From Siccirubricoccus sp. G192 (GTDB lineage Bacteria; Pseudomonadota; Alphaproteobacteria; Acetobacterales; Acetobacteraceae): a stretch of 64,000 bases of DNA. This document shows positions 55,123-64,000 of the stretch, piece after piece. Every line of letters starts with the position of its first letter. Position 1 is the stretch's first letter. A model generated the notes under the pieces. It did not search any database and was not told where the DNA came from. It saw only the letters and a list, made by a program, of their open reading frames with translations. The DNA is taken from contig NZ_JAHREN010000001.1 of the NCBI RefSeq assembly GCF_019084075.1, forward strand, positions 2,763,501 through 2,827,500. Direction: 5' to 3'. Made by a program: the position numbers and the translations under genes.

Positions 55123-55654
55123 TCACGCCGCTCCGCGGCTGCGGCCGGACGGGTCGTTTGCCGCTTTCTTGCCCATCGCAGCCGGGTTGACCTCCCGCTC
55201 GGCCAAGCCTGTCAGCAACTCGTCGGTGTCCTTCTCCTCCTGCAGGGTCTGCCCCAGCAGCTCGGCAGCCTTGGTCTCGCCCATGGCCTTCAGCATGGCG
55301 CAGAGCGTGCCATAGGCGGCGATCTCGTAATGCTCCACCTTCTGCGCGGCGGCGATCAGCGCGGCGTCGAGCACCGGGCCCTCGTCGATCGTCGATGATC
55401 TCCTCGCCTTCCTCCACCAGGCCCTCCATGGCCTCGCAGGTTTCCCCCTCGGGCTCGATCCCGAGGATCTTGCAGGCTTCTTCCAGCCGCTCGACCTGCT
55501 TCTGGGTTTGTTGCAGGTGCTTCTGGAAAGCCTGTTTCAGGCTTGGGGTCGAGGCCGCCTCCTCCATCTGCGGCAGGGCCTCCAGGATCTGTGTTTCGGC
55601 GCTGTAGGTATCCTGCAACTCCATGGTCAGCAGGTCCTTGATCGTGTCGGCCAC
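55123..55654 (-). CDS. yciF: YciF-like ferritin-fold protein (DUF892), frameshifted
   Basis: YciF/YciE proteins are four-helix ferritin-like proteins of unclear stress role. A GTG start at 55654, preceded by AGGAG, gives V-A-D-T-I-K-D-L-L-T-M-E-L-Q-D-T-Y-S-A-E, the family opening; the second frame has A-A-Q-K-V-E-H-Y-E-I-A-A-Y-G-T-L, including the metal-site E-x-x-H. The frames join if one base is removed near 55388-55391, in the repeat TCGATCGTCGATG, giving 176 residues. Confidence 0.83.
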
Positions 55655-55918
55655 GGGCGATCTCCTATCCAGGCTCTTTGGGATGCGACAGGGCAAGGGC
55701 GCCGGCCTGACCGGGAGCCCTGCCCCCGCCCGGGGTGGAACGGGCCGCGCCGCGGGGGGTTGCGGCGCCCGGCGGAACGTCACGCGCCGGCGGCCCCGGC
55801 CTGAACGGGCGGCGCCCCTCGACGCCCCCGGCGCCGCAGGCTAGAGGCAGGGTGCCCCCATCGCCGAGACTGCGGTGGGGCCAAGGACGGGACCCCAAGG
55901 GGCGAAGAGCGACCGGCG

Positions 55919-58570
55919 ATGACCAGCAGCAACGATATCCGCGCGACCTTCCTCGATTATTTCGCCCGCAACGGCCATGCGGTGGTCGAGAGCTCGCCAC
56001 TGGTGCCGCGCAACGACCCCACGCTGATGTTCGCCAATAGCGGCATGGTGCAGTTCAAGAATGTCTTCACGGGGCAGGAGCGGCGCCCTTATGTGCGGGC
56101 CACCACGGCGCAGAAATGCGTCCGCGCCGGCGGCAAGCACAACGACCTCGACAATGTCGGCTACACCGCCCGGCACCACACCTTCTTCGAGATGCTGGGC
56201 AATTTCAGCTTCGGCGACTACTTCAAGGAACAGGCCATCGCCTATGCCTGGGAGCTGCTCACAAAGGACTTCACCCTGCCGAAGGACCGTCTGCTGGTCA
56301 CGGTCTTCTCCGAGGATGAGGACGCCGCCGCCTACTGGAAGCGGGTCGCCGGCCTGCCGGACAGCCGCATCATCCGCATCCCGACCTCCGACAATTTCTG
56401 GCGCATGGGCGATACCGGCCCCTGCGGCCCCTGTTCCGAGATCTTCTTCGACCACGGGGAGACGATCCCCGGCGGCCCGCCTGGCAGCGCGGATGAGGAT
56501 GGCGACCGCTTCGTCGAGATCTGGAACCTGGTCTTCATGCAGTTCGAGGAAGGCCCGCCCGGCACCCGCGTGCCGCTGCCGCGCCCCTCGATCGATACCG
56601 GCATGGGGCTGGAGCGCTTCGCCGCCATCCTCCAGGGCAAGCACGACAACTATGATACGGACACGCTGCGCGCCCTGATCCTCGCCTCCGCCGAGGCCAC
56701 CGGGACGGACCCCGATGGCCGCTGGCGGATCAGCCATCGCGTGGTGGCCGACCACCTCCGGGCCGGCGCCTTCCTGATCGCCGATGGCGTCCTGCCCTCG
56801 AACGAGGGCCGCGGCTATGTGCTGCGCCGCATCCTTCGCCGCGCCATGCGGCATGCGCATATGATGGGCTCGCGCGAGCCCCTGCTGCACCGGCTGGTCC
56901 CGGCGCTGGTCCGCCAGATGGGCGCCGCCTATCCCGAACTGGTCCGCGCCGAGCCGCTCATCACCGAGACGCTGAAGCTGGAGGAAACCCGCTTCCGCTC
57001 GCTGCTGGAACGCGGGTTGCACCTGCTCGGCGACGAAACCGCGCGGCTCGGCGAGGGCGGCACCCTGCCCGGCGATGTGGCCTTCCGCCTCTACGACACC
57101 TATGGCTTCCCGCTCGACCTGACGCAGGATGCGCTGCGGAGCGAGGGCCGCGCCGTGGATGTCGCCGGCTTCGAGGCGGCCATGGCCGAGCAGCGCAGGC
57201 GCGCCCGCGCGGCCTGGGCCGGCAGCGGCGAGGCGGCGACCGAGAGCCTCTGGTTCGACGTGAAGGAGCAGGTCGGCGCCACCGAATTCCTCGGCTACAC
57301 GACGGAGACGGCCGAGGCCGAGATCCTGGCCCTGGTGATGGACGGCAAGCTGGTGGAGAGCGCGCCGGTCGGGGCCGAGGTGGCGGTGGTGCTGAACCAG
57401 ACGCCCTTCTATGCCGAAAGCGGCGGCCAGGTCGGCGATGCCGGGCTGATCTCGGCCGGCGAGGCCTGCCGGATCGTGGTGCGCGACACCCAAAAGAAGC
57501 TGGGCGATGTCTTCGTGCATCTCGGCACCGTCGCCCATGGCGAGGCCCGGCCGGGCCTGGCGGTGCAGGCGGAGGTGGACCACAGGCGCCGTGGCAGCAT
57601 CCGCGCGCATCATTCCGCGACGCATCTGCTGCATGAGGCGCTGCGCCGCCGCCTCGGCCCGCATGTCTCGCAGAAGGGCAGCCTGAACGCGCCGGACCGG
57701 CTGCGCTTCGATGTCTCGCAGCCGACGCCGATGGCCGCCACCGACCTCGCCTGGGTGGAGGCGGAGGTGAATACCCGCATCCGCGAGAATGCCGAGGTCG
57801 TCACCCGGCTGATGACGCCGGAGGCGGCGGTCGAGGCCGGTGCCATGGCGCTCTTCGGCGAGAAATACGGCGAGGAGGTCCGCGTCGTCGGCATGGGCCA
57901 TGATCCGGCTGCCGCCGAGAAGCACGGCGTCTATTCGCTGGAGCTTTGCGGTGGCACGCATGTGCGGCGCACCGGCGATATCGGCCTATTCAAGATCGTC
58001 TCCGAGGGCGCCGTCGCCGCAGGGGTCCGCCGGGTCGAGGCGGTGACGGGCGAGGCCGCGCTGGCACTGGTGGAGGCGGCCGAGCAGCGGCTGCAGGACA
58101 CCGCGGCGGCGCTGCGGGTCCCACCGGCCGAGGTGCCGGCCCGCGTCGCCGCGCTGCTGGAGGATCGCCGCAAGCTGGAGCGCGAGGTGGCGGAGCTTCG
58201 CAAGAAGCTCGCCACCGGCGGCGGCGCGGCCGAGGTTGAGCAACTGGCCGGGCTGCGCGTGGCGCTCAGGAACCTCGGCGAGATTCCGGCGCGTGATCTG
58301 AAGGGTGTGGCCGAGGCCATCCTGAAGGGCGGCACCGCCGACCTGGCGGCGCTAGTCTCGACCGCCGAGGGCAAGGCCAGCATCGTCGTCGCAGTGGGCG
58401 AGGCGGCGCGCGGCCGGGCCGATGCCGTGGCCCTGGTGCGGGCCGCCAGTGCCGCGGTCGGCGGCAAGGGCGGCGGCGGCCGGCCGGACATGGCGCAGGC
58501 CGGCGGACCGGAGGCGGAGAAGGCCGATGCGGCGCTGGCGGCGGTGCGGGACCTGCTGACCGCCGCCTGA
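55919..58570 (+). CDS. alaS: Alanyl-tRNA synthetase
   Basis: AlaS charges tRNA-Ala and edits mischarged Ser/Gly. The 883-residue product has the class II catalytic core ([33 protein letters not shown]), the editing site H-H-S-A-T-H-L-L-H and C-G-G-T-H-V, and a C-terminal C-Ala domain ([13 protein letters not shown]). Length is normal. recA-alaS closeness is common in bacteria; here yciF lies between. Confidence 0.97.
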   Translation: MTSSNDIRATFLDYFARNGHAVVESSPLVPRNDPTLMFANSGMVQFKNVFTGQERRPYVRATTAQKCVRAGGKHNDLDNVGYTARHHTFFEMLGNFSFGDYFKEQAIAYAWELLTKDFTLPKDRLLVTVFSEDEDAAAYWKRVAGLPDSRIIRIPTSDNFWRMGDTGPCGPCSEIFFDHGETIPGGPPGSADEDGDRFVEIWNLVFMQFEEGPPGTRVPLPRPSIDTGMGLERFAAILQGKHDNYDTDTLRALILASAEATGTDPDGRWRISHRVVADHLRAGAFLIADGVLPSNEGRGYVLRRILRRAMRHAHMMGSREPLLHRLVPALVRQMGAAYPELVRAEPLITETLKLEETRFRSLLERGLHLLGDETARLGEGGTLPGDVAFRLYDTYGFPLDLTQDALRSEGRAVDVAGFEAAMAEQRRRARAAWAGSGEAATESLWFDVKEQVGATEFLGYTTETAEAEILALVMDGKLVESAPVGAEVAVVLNQTPFYAESGGQVGDAGLISAGEACRIVVRDTQKKLGDVFVHLGTVAHGEARPGLAVQAEVDHRRRGSIRAHHSATHLLHEALRRRLGPHVSQKGSLNAPDRLRFDVSQPTPMAATDLAWVEAEVNTRIRENAEVVTRLMTPEAAVEAGAMALFGEKYGEEVRVVGMGHDPAAAEKHGVYSLELCGGTHVRRTGDIGLFKIVSEGAVAAGVRRVEAVTGEAALALVEAAEQRLQDTAAALRVPPAEVPARVAALLEDRRKLEREVAELRKKLATGGGAAEVEQLAGLRVALRNLGEIPARDLKGVAEAILKGGTADLAALVSTAEGKASIVVAVGEAARGRADAVALVRAASAAVGGKGGGGRPDMAQAGGPEAEKADAALAAVRDLLTAA

Positions 58571-58573
58571 TCC

Positions 58574-58620
58574 GCCGGCAAGGCATTCTTCATCCCTGCC
58601 GGTGCAGAAGCCTTGCCGGC
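58574..58620 (+). terminator. Long-loop inverted repeat after alaS, touching the next start codon
   Basis: GCCGGCAAGGC and its exact complement GCCTTGCCGGC are separated by 25 bases. The right arm ends at the base before the ATG at 58621, so the structure could end alaS transcription or hide the translation start of the next gene. No T run follows. Confidence 0.6.
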
Positions 58621-59046
58621 ATGGTGGAATTGCTTGGCATCCTCCTGGCGTTGCTGCTGGCCGGGCTGGCTTCGCTGGGGCTCCGCCTGCTGCGCGCGCT
58701 GCGGCGGCGCTTGGCTTGGCTGCGGCGTGGCGGGACGCCCCGCTGCGAAGCATGGCGTCGGACGGGGCGGCTCGGCACGGCGCGGGCGCTCGGCCGTTCC
58801 CAAGCTGCGCGTATCGCTCTGCTGACGGCGGAACTGGAACGCACCCGCCTTGCTCTGCGGCTGGCGGAGGCCGACCGGAGGCGGGGGAACGAGGCCATGG
58901 CGAATGACCGGTTCCGCCGCGCCAAACGCGCCTTCGCGCTGCGCTTCCACCCCGACCGTTTCGCCGCCTCCGGCCCCGAGCGGGCCCTGCGCCGGGCGAT
59001 CTTCCAGGAGTTCTGGGCCGAGCTGCGACGGATCGAGCGCGGCTGA
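58621..59046 (+). CDS. Membrane-anchored small protein with J-domain-like motif
   Basis: The 141-residue product has an N-terminal membrane helix (L-L-G-I-L-L-A-L-L-L-A-G-L-A), a basic R-rich juxtamembrane part, a helical stretch (about 65-105) and a C-terminal segment A-L-R-F-H-P-D-R-F-A-A-S with the H-P-D triad of J-domains, preceded by K-R-A-F and followed by helix IV-like F-Q-E-F-W-A-E-L-R. It may recruit Hsp70 to the membrane; I cannot name the family. Confidence 0.6.
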   Translation: MVELLGILLALLLAGLASLGLRLLRALRRRLAWLRRGGTPRCEAWRRTGRLGTARALGRSQAARIALLTAELERTRLALRLAEADRRRGNEAMANDRFRRAKRAFALRFHPDRFAASGPERALRRAIFQEFWAELRRIERG

Positions 59047-59054
59047 GCCGGATG

Positions 59055-59735
59055 CTATCTTTCCTGCAAGGCCTCCCGCACCACCGAGCGGAATTCCCTG
59101 CGGTGCAGTTCCTGCACCACCCAGAAGGTCGCGGCCATCAGGGCCAGCGGGTGCAGCAGCCAGGCCAGGGCGGCCAGGCCGAAGTAATAGGCCCGCAGCC
59201 CGGTGTTGAAATGGCGGGCGCCGCGGTTGGCGACCTTCGCCGCCATCTCCGCATGCAGCAGCGCTCCCGCCCCTTCCGGGCCGGCGCCGATGCCGCCGAT
59301 CACGATGGAGCAGTAGTTGAACTGCCGCAGCGCCCAGGTGAGCTCGAAGAAGGCGCGGACGAAGATCAGGATCAGCAGCGCCACCTTCACCTCCCAGGCG
59401 GCGGCATCCGGCACCGCCGCGAAGGGCAGGGCGCCGAACACGCGCGCGCCGAGTTCCGGGCTGCCGAGCATCGCCACCAGCCCGCCCAGGATGAAGATGG
59501 CGGTATTGGCCAGGAAGGAGGTGCTGTTCATCAGGTTGCCGATGATGTTCGTATCCATGATGCGGTTGTCCCGCGTCGTCATGGTCCGCATCCAGCGGCG
59601 GCGATGCTCGTCCATTGCGGCGATGACGCTGCGGTGGTGGATGCGTGGGATGCGGTCGACCAGCAGCGCATAGCCGGACCAGCAGCCGACGAAGACCAGG
59701 AAGGCGGCCCAATCGAGCAGCGAGAGCGACAGCAT
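59055..59735 (-). CDS. DUF599 membrane protein
   Basis: The 226-residue product belongs to the DUF599 family of unknown function. It has about four membrane helices (first W-A-A-F-L-V-F-V-G-C-W-S-G-Y-A), the characteristic segment R-D-N-R-I-M-D-T-N-I-I-G-N-L-M-N-S-T-S-F and R-Q-F-N-Y-C-S-I-V-I-G. The ATG ending at 59735 was chosen because the upstream residues are not hydrophobic or family-like. It converges with the J-like gene. Confidence 0.8.
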   Translation of the reverse strand: MLSLSLLDWAAFLVFVGCWSGYALLVDRIPRIHHRSVIAAMDEHRRRWMRTMTTRDNRIMDTNIIGNLMNSTSFLANTAIFILGGLVAMLGSPELGARVFGALPFAAVPDAAAWEVKVALLILIFVRAFFELTWALRQFNYCSIVIGGIGAGPEGAGALLHAEMAAKVANRGARHFNTGLRAYYFGLAALAWLLHPLALMAATFWVVQELHRREFRSVVREALQER

Positions 59736-59901
59736 CGGGCGGGTCCGGCCTTCCACATGGGCGGTTGGTGGCCGCATCCTGGCGATGGGCCGCGGCCTTC
59801 ATACCGGTGGCGCAGCACAACCGCATCGGGAATCGCAAGGGCGGCGGAAGCGCCATCCGCCGCAGCCGACGCGTCATGCCACTGTGCGGCAGAGGCCCGC
59901 T

Positions 59902-60339
59902 TCAGACCCGCCGGTTCACGCCGAAGGAGGTCTGCCCCGCCGGACCGGGCGCCTGGCCGCTCTGCCCGTGTTCCCGCTCGCCCTTCGGGCCGCCATGGGC
60001 ATGGGCGCGGCTGCCATGCGGCGCCCCGTCATCGGGCCGGCCGAAGGCGGCCCCTGCATCGGGGTCCAGGGTGAGGCGCCGTGCCACCTCCACCTCATCG
60101 AGCCAGGCCGATTCCGCCTGCGCCGCCGGCATCGAGAGCCGGACCACGCCGCCATCCAGCCCGGCGACGGTGGAGAGCGGCAGCCAGTGATGGCCACCGC
60201 CGGCGCCGGGGTCGTTCCGCATCAGCTTGATGAAATCGCCCTCCACCCGGTCCACCGTGCCGAGCGGCCTTCCGTCGCTGCCGGTGACGGGCATGTGGTC
60301 CCGGATCTCGCCGCGGGCGATCCGTGCTGCATCGGCCAT
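59902..60339 (-). CDS. DUF2171-domain protein
   Basis: The 145-residue product has a PRC-barrel-like DUF2171 domain in residues 8-80 (I-R-D-H-M-P-V-T-G-S-D-G-R-P-L-G-T-V-D-R-V-E-G and K-L-M-R-N-D, then H-H-W-L-P-L) and a G/H/P-rich, probably disordered tail. Function is unknown; relatives are often linked to stress. It stands alone. Confidence 0.72.
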   Translation of the reverse strand: MADAARIARGEIRDHMPVTGSDGRPLGTVDRVEGDFIKLMRNDPGAGGGHHWLPLSTVAGLDGGVVRLSMPAAQAESAWLDEVEVARRLTLDPDAGAAFGRPDDGAPHGSRAHAHGGPKGEREHGQSGQAPGPAGQTSFGVNRRV

Positions 60340-60413
60340 GCTGTTCCTCCTGCCGCCGGGGTCCCTCCAGAACGGCGCCAGGCCCGATGGGATGCAGGAG
60401 CGGAGGAATCTTG

Positions 60414-61139
60414 TCAGCCCGCCTCCGCCGCCCGCAGCCGCGCCAGCATCGGCGCCGCCGCCTCACGCGGCAGGAAGTAGAAGGTGAAGACATAGGGATC
60501 AGAGGCTTCGAAGACCGCCGGATTCGGGCTGGCGCGCTGCATGGCGGCGCGGTCGAAAGCCGCCATGGGCCGCCAGTCGCCCCAGAATTCCCAGAAGCCC
60601 TCATAGCCCAGCGCGTCCAGCCAGGCCGGCACCGCCCAGGTGGAGCCCGGCCGGTGCCGCTCCTCGATCTCGATGGAGAGGATGGGGCGGCAGCGCAGCA
60701 GCGTCTCCCGCCCGCCACGCAGCACCTCGTATTCCCCGCCCTCGGCATCCAGCTTCACGGCGGTGAGGTCGATGAGGCCGAATTCGTCGAGGCGGCGCAG
60801 CGGCACGGTATGGCGCTGCTCCGTCACCCGCGCATCCTGGAGGCCGGCATAGCCCTTGGTGGTGGAGGCCCATTGCTCCTGCGGCACGCCATCCAGCACC
60901 GGCAGGGTCAGGGTGATCTCGCCGCGATGGTCGCCCAGCGCCTCCTGCCGCAATCCCACATTCGCCGCCGTGCCGACCGCCGCGCGAAGACGGACGAAGG
61001 CGCTGGGCAGCGGCTCGAAGGCCAATACGCGGGAGGCGGGGAGGGCGGCGAAGGGCAGGGTGAAGGCGCCGTCATGCGCGCCGACATCCAGCAGCGTGCC
61101 GGGGCGGTGGAGGGTGCGGTGGAAAGCGAGTTCGTCCAT
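60414..61139 (-). CDS. FkbM-family methyltransferase
   Basis: The 241-residue product has the SAM-binding L-L-D-V-G-A-H-D-G-A-F-T and acidic loop V-L-A-F-E-P-L-P-S-A-F, and the FkbM segment L-T-A-V-K-L-D-A-E-G-G-E-Y-E-V-L. FkbM enzymes methylate hydroxyls of sugars or natural products; the substrate here is unknown. The ATG overlaps the stop of the phosphatase gene, so both are co-translated. Confidence 0.83.
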   Translation of the reverse strand: MDELAFHRTLHRPGTLLDVGAHDGAFTLPFAALPASRVLAFEPLPSAFVRLRAAVGTAANVGLRQEALGDHRGEITLTLPVLDGVPQEQWASTTKGYAGLQDARVTEQRHTVPLRRLDEFGLIDLTAVKLDAEGGEYEVLRGGRETLLRCRPILSIEIEERHRPGSTWAVPAWLDALGYEGFWEFWGDWRPMAAFDRAAMQRASPNPAVFEASDPYVFTFYFLPREAAAPMLARLRAAEAG

Positions 61140-61936
61140 CAGCCCTGTTTCGCCCGCAGCACGCGGTAGCGCCCGGTCTCGATCTGCGCCCCGGTGACAA
61201 GGCCGGTGACGGCGCTGCCGCCATCGAGATTGAGCCGGCCCTCCGCCAGCACATGCGGATCCTCGAGGCCGGTGAAGGGGCGCTGCTTGGCCGGCGGGGT
61301 ATGGCCATGCACCACCAGGCGCCCGCCGAACCCGCCCTTCCAGTCGAGGAAGCCGCCCGTGATCCAGGCCCAGTGGCGCGGCTTGGCCGCGAGGGTCTTC
61401 CAGGGCAGGGCGAGGAAGGCCGCGCTGTCCTGCGCCGGGTCCAGCCCGCCATGCACGAAGACCAGGTTGCCGAGCGCGAGATGGGAGCGGAGCGCCCGCA
61501 GCCGCGCCACCACCGCCTCGCCAAAGGCATCGCGCAGCAGCGTGGCATCGGGCATCGCTGCCGATCGGCCGGCCTCGGCCCGCATCTCCGCCAGCATCGT
61601 GCCGCCATCCAGCGACAGCCACAGATCGCGTGCTGCCGCTGCTGCCTCTGGCCCCGCCTCGCCGCAGGCGAGCAGCAGAAGCTGCTCATGATTACCCATC
61701 AGCCGCTCGACCCGGGCGATGCCCGGTGCGGGCTCCACCGTCGCCCAGCGGCGGAGCGCGCCGATGCTGTCCGGACCGCGGTCGATGAGATCGCCGAGGA
61801 AGACCAGGCGTTTCGGCGTCCCGAGTCCGGCGGCGAGCAGCGGCGTGCAGCCATGCACGTCGCCGACCGCGAAGACGGTCTCGCCCCGGGTATCGGTGGG
61901 CGCCTCGGTCCAGGGGCCGATAGCGAAGGCGGTCAT
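61139..61936 (-). CDS. Metallophosphoesterase, PPP-type phosphatase
   Basis: This 265-residue two-metal phosphatase has all usual blocks: [20 protein letters not shown] and H-G-H-T. Such proteins act as bacterial serine/threonine or diadenosine tetraphosphate phosphatases; the substrate is not evident. It overlaps thiE before it and the FkbM gene after it. Confidence 0.87.
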   Translation of the reverse strand: MTAFAIGPWTEAPTDTRGETVFAVGDVHGCTPLLAAGLGTPKRLVFLGDLIDRGPDSIGALRRWATVEPAPGIARVERLMGNHEQLLLLACGEAGPEAAAAARDLWLSLDGGTMLAEMRAEAGRSAAMPDATLLRDAFGEAVVARLRALRSHLALGNLVFVHGGLDPAQDSAAFLALPWKTLAAKPRHWAWITGGFLDWKGGFGGRLVVHGHTPPAKQRPFTGLEDPHVLAEGRLNLDGGSAVTGLVTGAQIETGRYRVLRAKQG

Positions 61937-62607
61937 GGCACGGCGGCCGAGATCGCCGCATTCATGGCGCGCACGCCGGCCGCCGGGCCTTCCGGGTGGT
62001 TCCAGACCGCGCCGATCACCGCCAGGAAATCCGCCCCGGCCCGGACCAGCGGCGCGCAATTCGCCGCGGTGATGCCGCCGATGGCCACCGAGGGCAGTTC
62101 GAACATCTCGCTCCACCATTCCAGGATGTCCGGGGCGGCGTGGTGCTGGACCTGCTTGGTATCGGTGGGGAAGAAGGCGCCGAAGGCGACGTAGTCCGCA
62201 CCCACCTCGCCCGCCTCCATGGCCAGGTGGCGGGAGGCGTGGCAGGTGATGCCGAGCATCCGGTCCGGCCCCAGCAGGCGCCGCCCCTCCGCATGGTTGC
62301 CGTCCTCCTGCCCGAGATGCGCGCCGTCGCAGCCCGTCGCCACCGCGAGATCGGCACGGTCGTTCATGATCACCGCCACGTCGCGGGACCGCGCCACCGG
62401 CAGCAGTGCATCCGTGGCGCGGCGGATGGCGTCGTCATCCGCCGCCTTCAGCCGGATCTGCAGCGCCGCGACATCGCCGGCATCGAGCGCCCGGGCGAGA
62501 TCCCCGGCGAAGCGGGCGGGCTCGAAGGCGGGCGGGGTGACCAAATACAAACGGCAGCGCGGGGTCTCCGCGCTGCCGTTCGCCGACCCGGACGGGCCGC
62601 CCGGCAT
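61933..62607 (-). CDS. thiE: Thiamine-phosphate synthase
   Basis: ThiE joins HMP-PP and thiazole phosphate to make thiamine phosphate. The 224-residue TIM barrel has [29 protein letters not shown] and A-I-G-G-I-T-A-A-N. The ATG at 62607 overlaps the aldolase stop, but a terminator-like hairpin with a T-rich tail lies at codons 10-19; translation may therefore start later, near L-Y-L-V-T-P. Confidence 0.88.
   Translation of the reverse strand: MPGGPSGSANGSAETPRCRLYLVTPPAFEPARFAGDLARALDAGDVAALQIRLKAADDDAIRRATDALLPVARSRDVAVIMNDRADLAVATGCDGAHLGQEDGNHAEGRRLLGPDRMLGITCHASRHLAMEAGEVGADYVAFGAFFPTDTKQVQHHAAPDILEWWSEMFELPSVAIGGITAANCAPLVRAGADFLAVIGAVWNHPEGPAAGVRAMNAAISAAVP
62550..62580 (-). terminator. 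Intrinsic terminator-like hairpin after the aldolase gene, within thiE
   Basis: On the minus strand AACGGCAGCGCGG pairs perfectly with CCGCGCTGCCGTT over 13 bases, around AGACC, and is followed by TGTATTTGG. It begins 27 bases after the aldolase stop and lies inside the 5' end of thiE, so it could end most aldolase transcripts. Confidence 0.7.
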
Positions 62608-63533
62608 CAGCCGACCGGAGACTTGTAGATGTCGATGATGTCGGCCAGCAGCCGCAGCGCCTCCGGCTTCGGCCGCTGGAAGGTGTTGCGGCCGATGATG
62701 GAGCCGTTGCCGCCGCCCTTGTGGATGCCGCGGGCCATGTCCTGGATGCTGTCGGCGGTGCCGGCCTCGCCGCCCGAGAAGACCACCAGGCGCCGGCCGC
62801 CGAAGCAGGCCTGCACCACATGCGCGATCCGGCCGGAGAGGCTGCCGATCTCGGGCACCGGGCTCTTCTCATAGGTCTTCTTGGCGGCATCGAGGAAGAT
62901 CGCCTCGGTCGGCGGCTTCACCTTGATGATATGGGCGCCCAGCAGCGCCGCCATATGCGCGGCATAGGCGCAGATATCGAGGGCGGTCTCGCCGGTCTTG
63001 TCCAGCATCGGGCCGCGCGGATAGCTCCAGACCACCACGGCGAGGCCGACCGACTTGGCCTCCTCGGCCAGTTCCCGCAGCTCCTCCATCATCTCGAACT
63101 GGTATTCACTGGAGGGGTAGATGGTGAAGCCGATGGCGGAACAGCCGAGCCGCAGCGCATCCGACACCGAACCCGTCACCGCCTGGTCCTTGGTGGTGGA
63201 GAGGCTGTTGCTGCTGTTCACCTTCAGGATGGTCGGGATGGCGCCGGCATAGCTGGCGGCGCCGGCCTCGATCATGCCGAGCGGCGCGGCATAGGCGTTC
63301 AGCCCCGCCTCGATCGCCAGCTCGAAATGGTAGCGCGGGTCATAGGCCGCCGGATTCGGCGCGAAGCTGCGGGCCGGGCCATGCTCGAAACCCTGGTCGA
63401 CCGGCAGGATCACCATGCGGCCGGTGCCGCCGAGCCGTCCTTCCATCAGGATGCGGGCGAGATTCGCCTTGGTGCCGGGATTGTCGCTCTCATACCAGGA
63501 GAGGATCTCTTTCACCTTGGGCGTGAGCTGCAT
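62607..63533 (-). CDS. fbaB: Class I fructose-bisphosphate aldolase, DhnA type
   Basis: The 308-residue product cleaves fructose 1,6-bisphosphate. It shows the DhnA-type segments [14 protein letters not shown], the Schiff-base region [15 protein letters not shown] and phosphate-binding F-S-G-G-E-A. No metal-binding His pair of class II enzymes is present. It is followed by a terminator hairpin and thiE. Confidence 0.92.
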   Translation of the reverse strand: MQLTPKVKEILSWYESDNPGTKANLARILMEGRLGGTGRMVILPVDQGFEHGPARSFAPNPAAYDPRYHFELAIEAGLNAYAAPLGMIEAGAASYAGAIPTILKVNSSNSLSTTKDQAVTGSVSDALRLGCSAIGFTIYPSSEYQFEMMEELRELAEEAKSVGLAVVVWSYPRGPMLDKTGETALDICAYAAHMAALLGAHIIKVKPPTEAIFLDAAKKTYEKSPVPEIGSLSGRIAHVVQACFGGRRLVVFSGGEAGTADSIQDMARGIHKGGGNGSIIGRNTFQRPKPEALRLLADIIDIYKSPVG

Positions 63534-63599
63534 CGGAACATCCCTTTCCTTGGGCGCAAGGCCACCGTTGATTGGATTTAGCCGAGGGTTGCCGGATTG

Positions 63600-64000
63600 T
63601 CACCGGCCCCCCCCGGCCAACCATGCCGCGAGCCTCCGCCGCCCGCCCGGCCGCCCCGGATCGGACCGCCCGAGGTCGAGCGAAGCGGGCCGCGCCGGCC
63701 AGACCTTCGCCCCGGTTTCCGCCGCCGCGGCGGCGACCGCAGCGAAGCCTGGGCAGGCGGGATCGAGGATCAGCAGCCTGGCCCCGGCCCGCAGCGCCGC
63801 CAGCGCCTGGCCCGGCGCATCGCCGCAATCCAGCGCCGCCCGGTGCGGCACCCCCGGCTGCGCCGTGGCGGCGTCAGCGATCATGGCGAGGAACCACGGC
63901 GCCCCGAGGCTCCCCGCCGCCCCCGGTGCCGAGAGCAGCAGCACGCCGCCCGGGACTCCCCCCTGGCCCGCCGCCGCCAGCGCCGCCGCGGCCTGCGCCA
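63600..64000 (-). CDS. Protein of unknown function, 5' end outside the window
   Basis: The frame stays open to the window edge on this strand, so the first codons are missing. The 133 visible residues are rich in A, G, P and L, with G-V-L-L-L-S-A-P-G-A and A-R-L-L-I-L-D-P-A-C-P-G-F. No family is recognised. It is upstream of the aldolase gene by 66 bases. Confidence 0.5.
   Translation of the reverse strand, partial: AQAAAALAAAGQGGVPGGVLLLSAPGAAGSLGAPWFLAMIADAATAQPGVPHRAALDCGDAPGQALAALRAGARLLILDPACPGFAAVAAAAAETGAKVWPARPASLDLGRSDPGRPGGRRRLAAWLAGGGR

Overview
The window is chromosomal DNA from a high-G+C alphaproteobacterium. Gene content points to Acetobacteraceae (a Roseomonas-like organism): a CcrM/CtrA-era regulator (CckA) beside flhB, DUF6468 and MotE-like flagellar genes, a GTTC-N7-GTTC type SOS box before recA, a Bug/CaiB-BaiF catabolic neighbourhood, and coding sequence that is almost everywhere strongly G/C biased. 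The family assignment is an inference from content; no rRNA or tRNA is present to test it.

Layout. 1-6.2 kb: Mpo1-like protein, NCS2 purine permease, a Bug-type solute receptor, then a leftward group of nitronate monooxygenase, aminotransferase and CoA-transferase. 6.3-7.7 kb: an AT-richer island with one orphan gene carrying a J-domain-like tail. 7.7-12.9 kb: RND efflux pump and adaptor, with a divergent TetR regulator and two operator-like palindromes. 12.9-15.6 kb: two small unknown genes and a frameshifted SF2 helicase. 15.8-32.0 kb: a denitrification region, norCB followed by a norQ stump, then nirX-nirI facing nirSECFDLGHJN, the same order as described for Paracoccus-type cd1 nitrite reductase clusters, then a CbiX-like chelatase and a TrpD2/YbiB-like gene. 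32.3-34.3 kb: trxC, cbpA-like and cbpM. 34.4-53.8 kb: flagellar and chemotaxis genes (flgH-A-G-F leftward; fliL-fliM-DUF6468-motE-cheY-cheZ-large solenoid gene rightward; fliO-fliP leftward; flgB-flgC-fliE-fliQ-fliR-flhB-cckA rightward), interrupted by speD/speE and an unknown membrane protein. 54-64 kb: recA, yciF, alaS, a J-like membrane protein, DUF599, DUF2171, FkbM methyltransferase, a phosphatase, thiE and class I aldolase.

How it fits together. NirS would reduce nitrite to NO in the periplasm and NorBC would reduce NO to N2O in the membrane. NirE, NirD/L/G/H, NirF, NirJ and NirN make heme d1 for NirS; NirI and NirX are the electron-transfer/flavinylation pair; NirC is an electron donor or assembly cytochrome. 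No nitrous oxide reductase is present. The norQ and norD maturation genes, expected after norB, have been lost except for the first few dozen codons.

A strong warning applies to the sequence itself: at least nine genes are broken by one-base indels, nearly all in short G or C runs, including genes that should be essential to their operons (nirS, nirI, fliL). This pattern fits consensus errors better than pseudogenisation. I therefore annotate these as single genes spanning the break, and each entry gives the place of the break.
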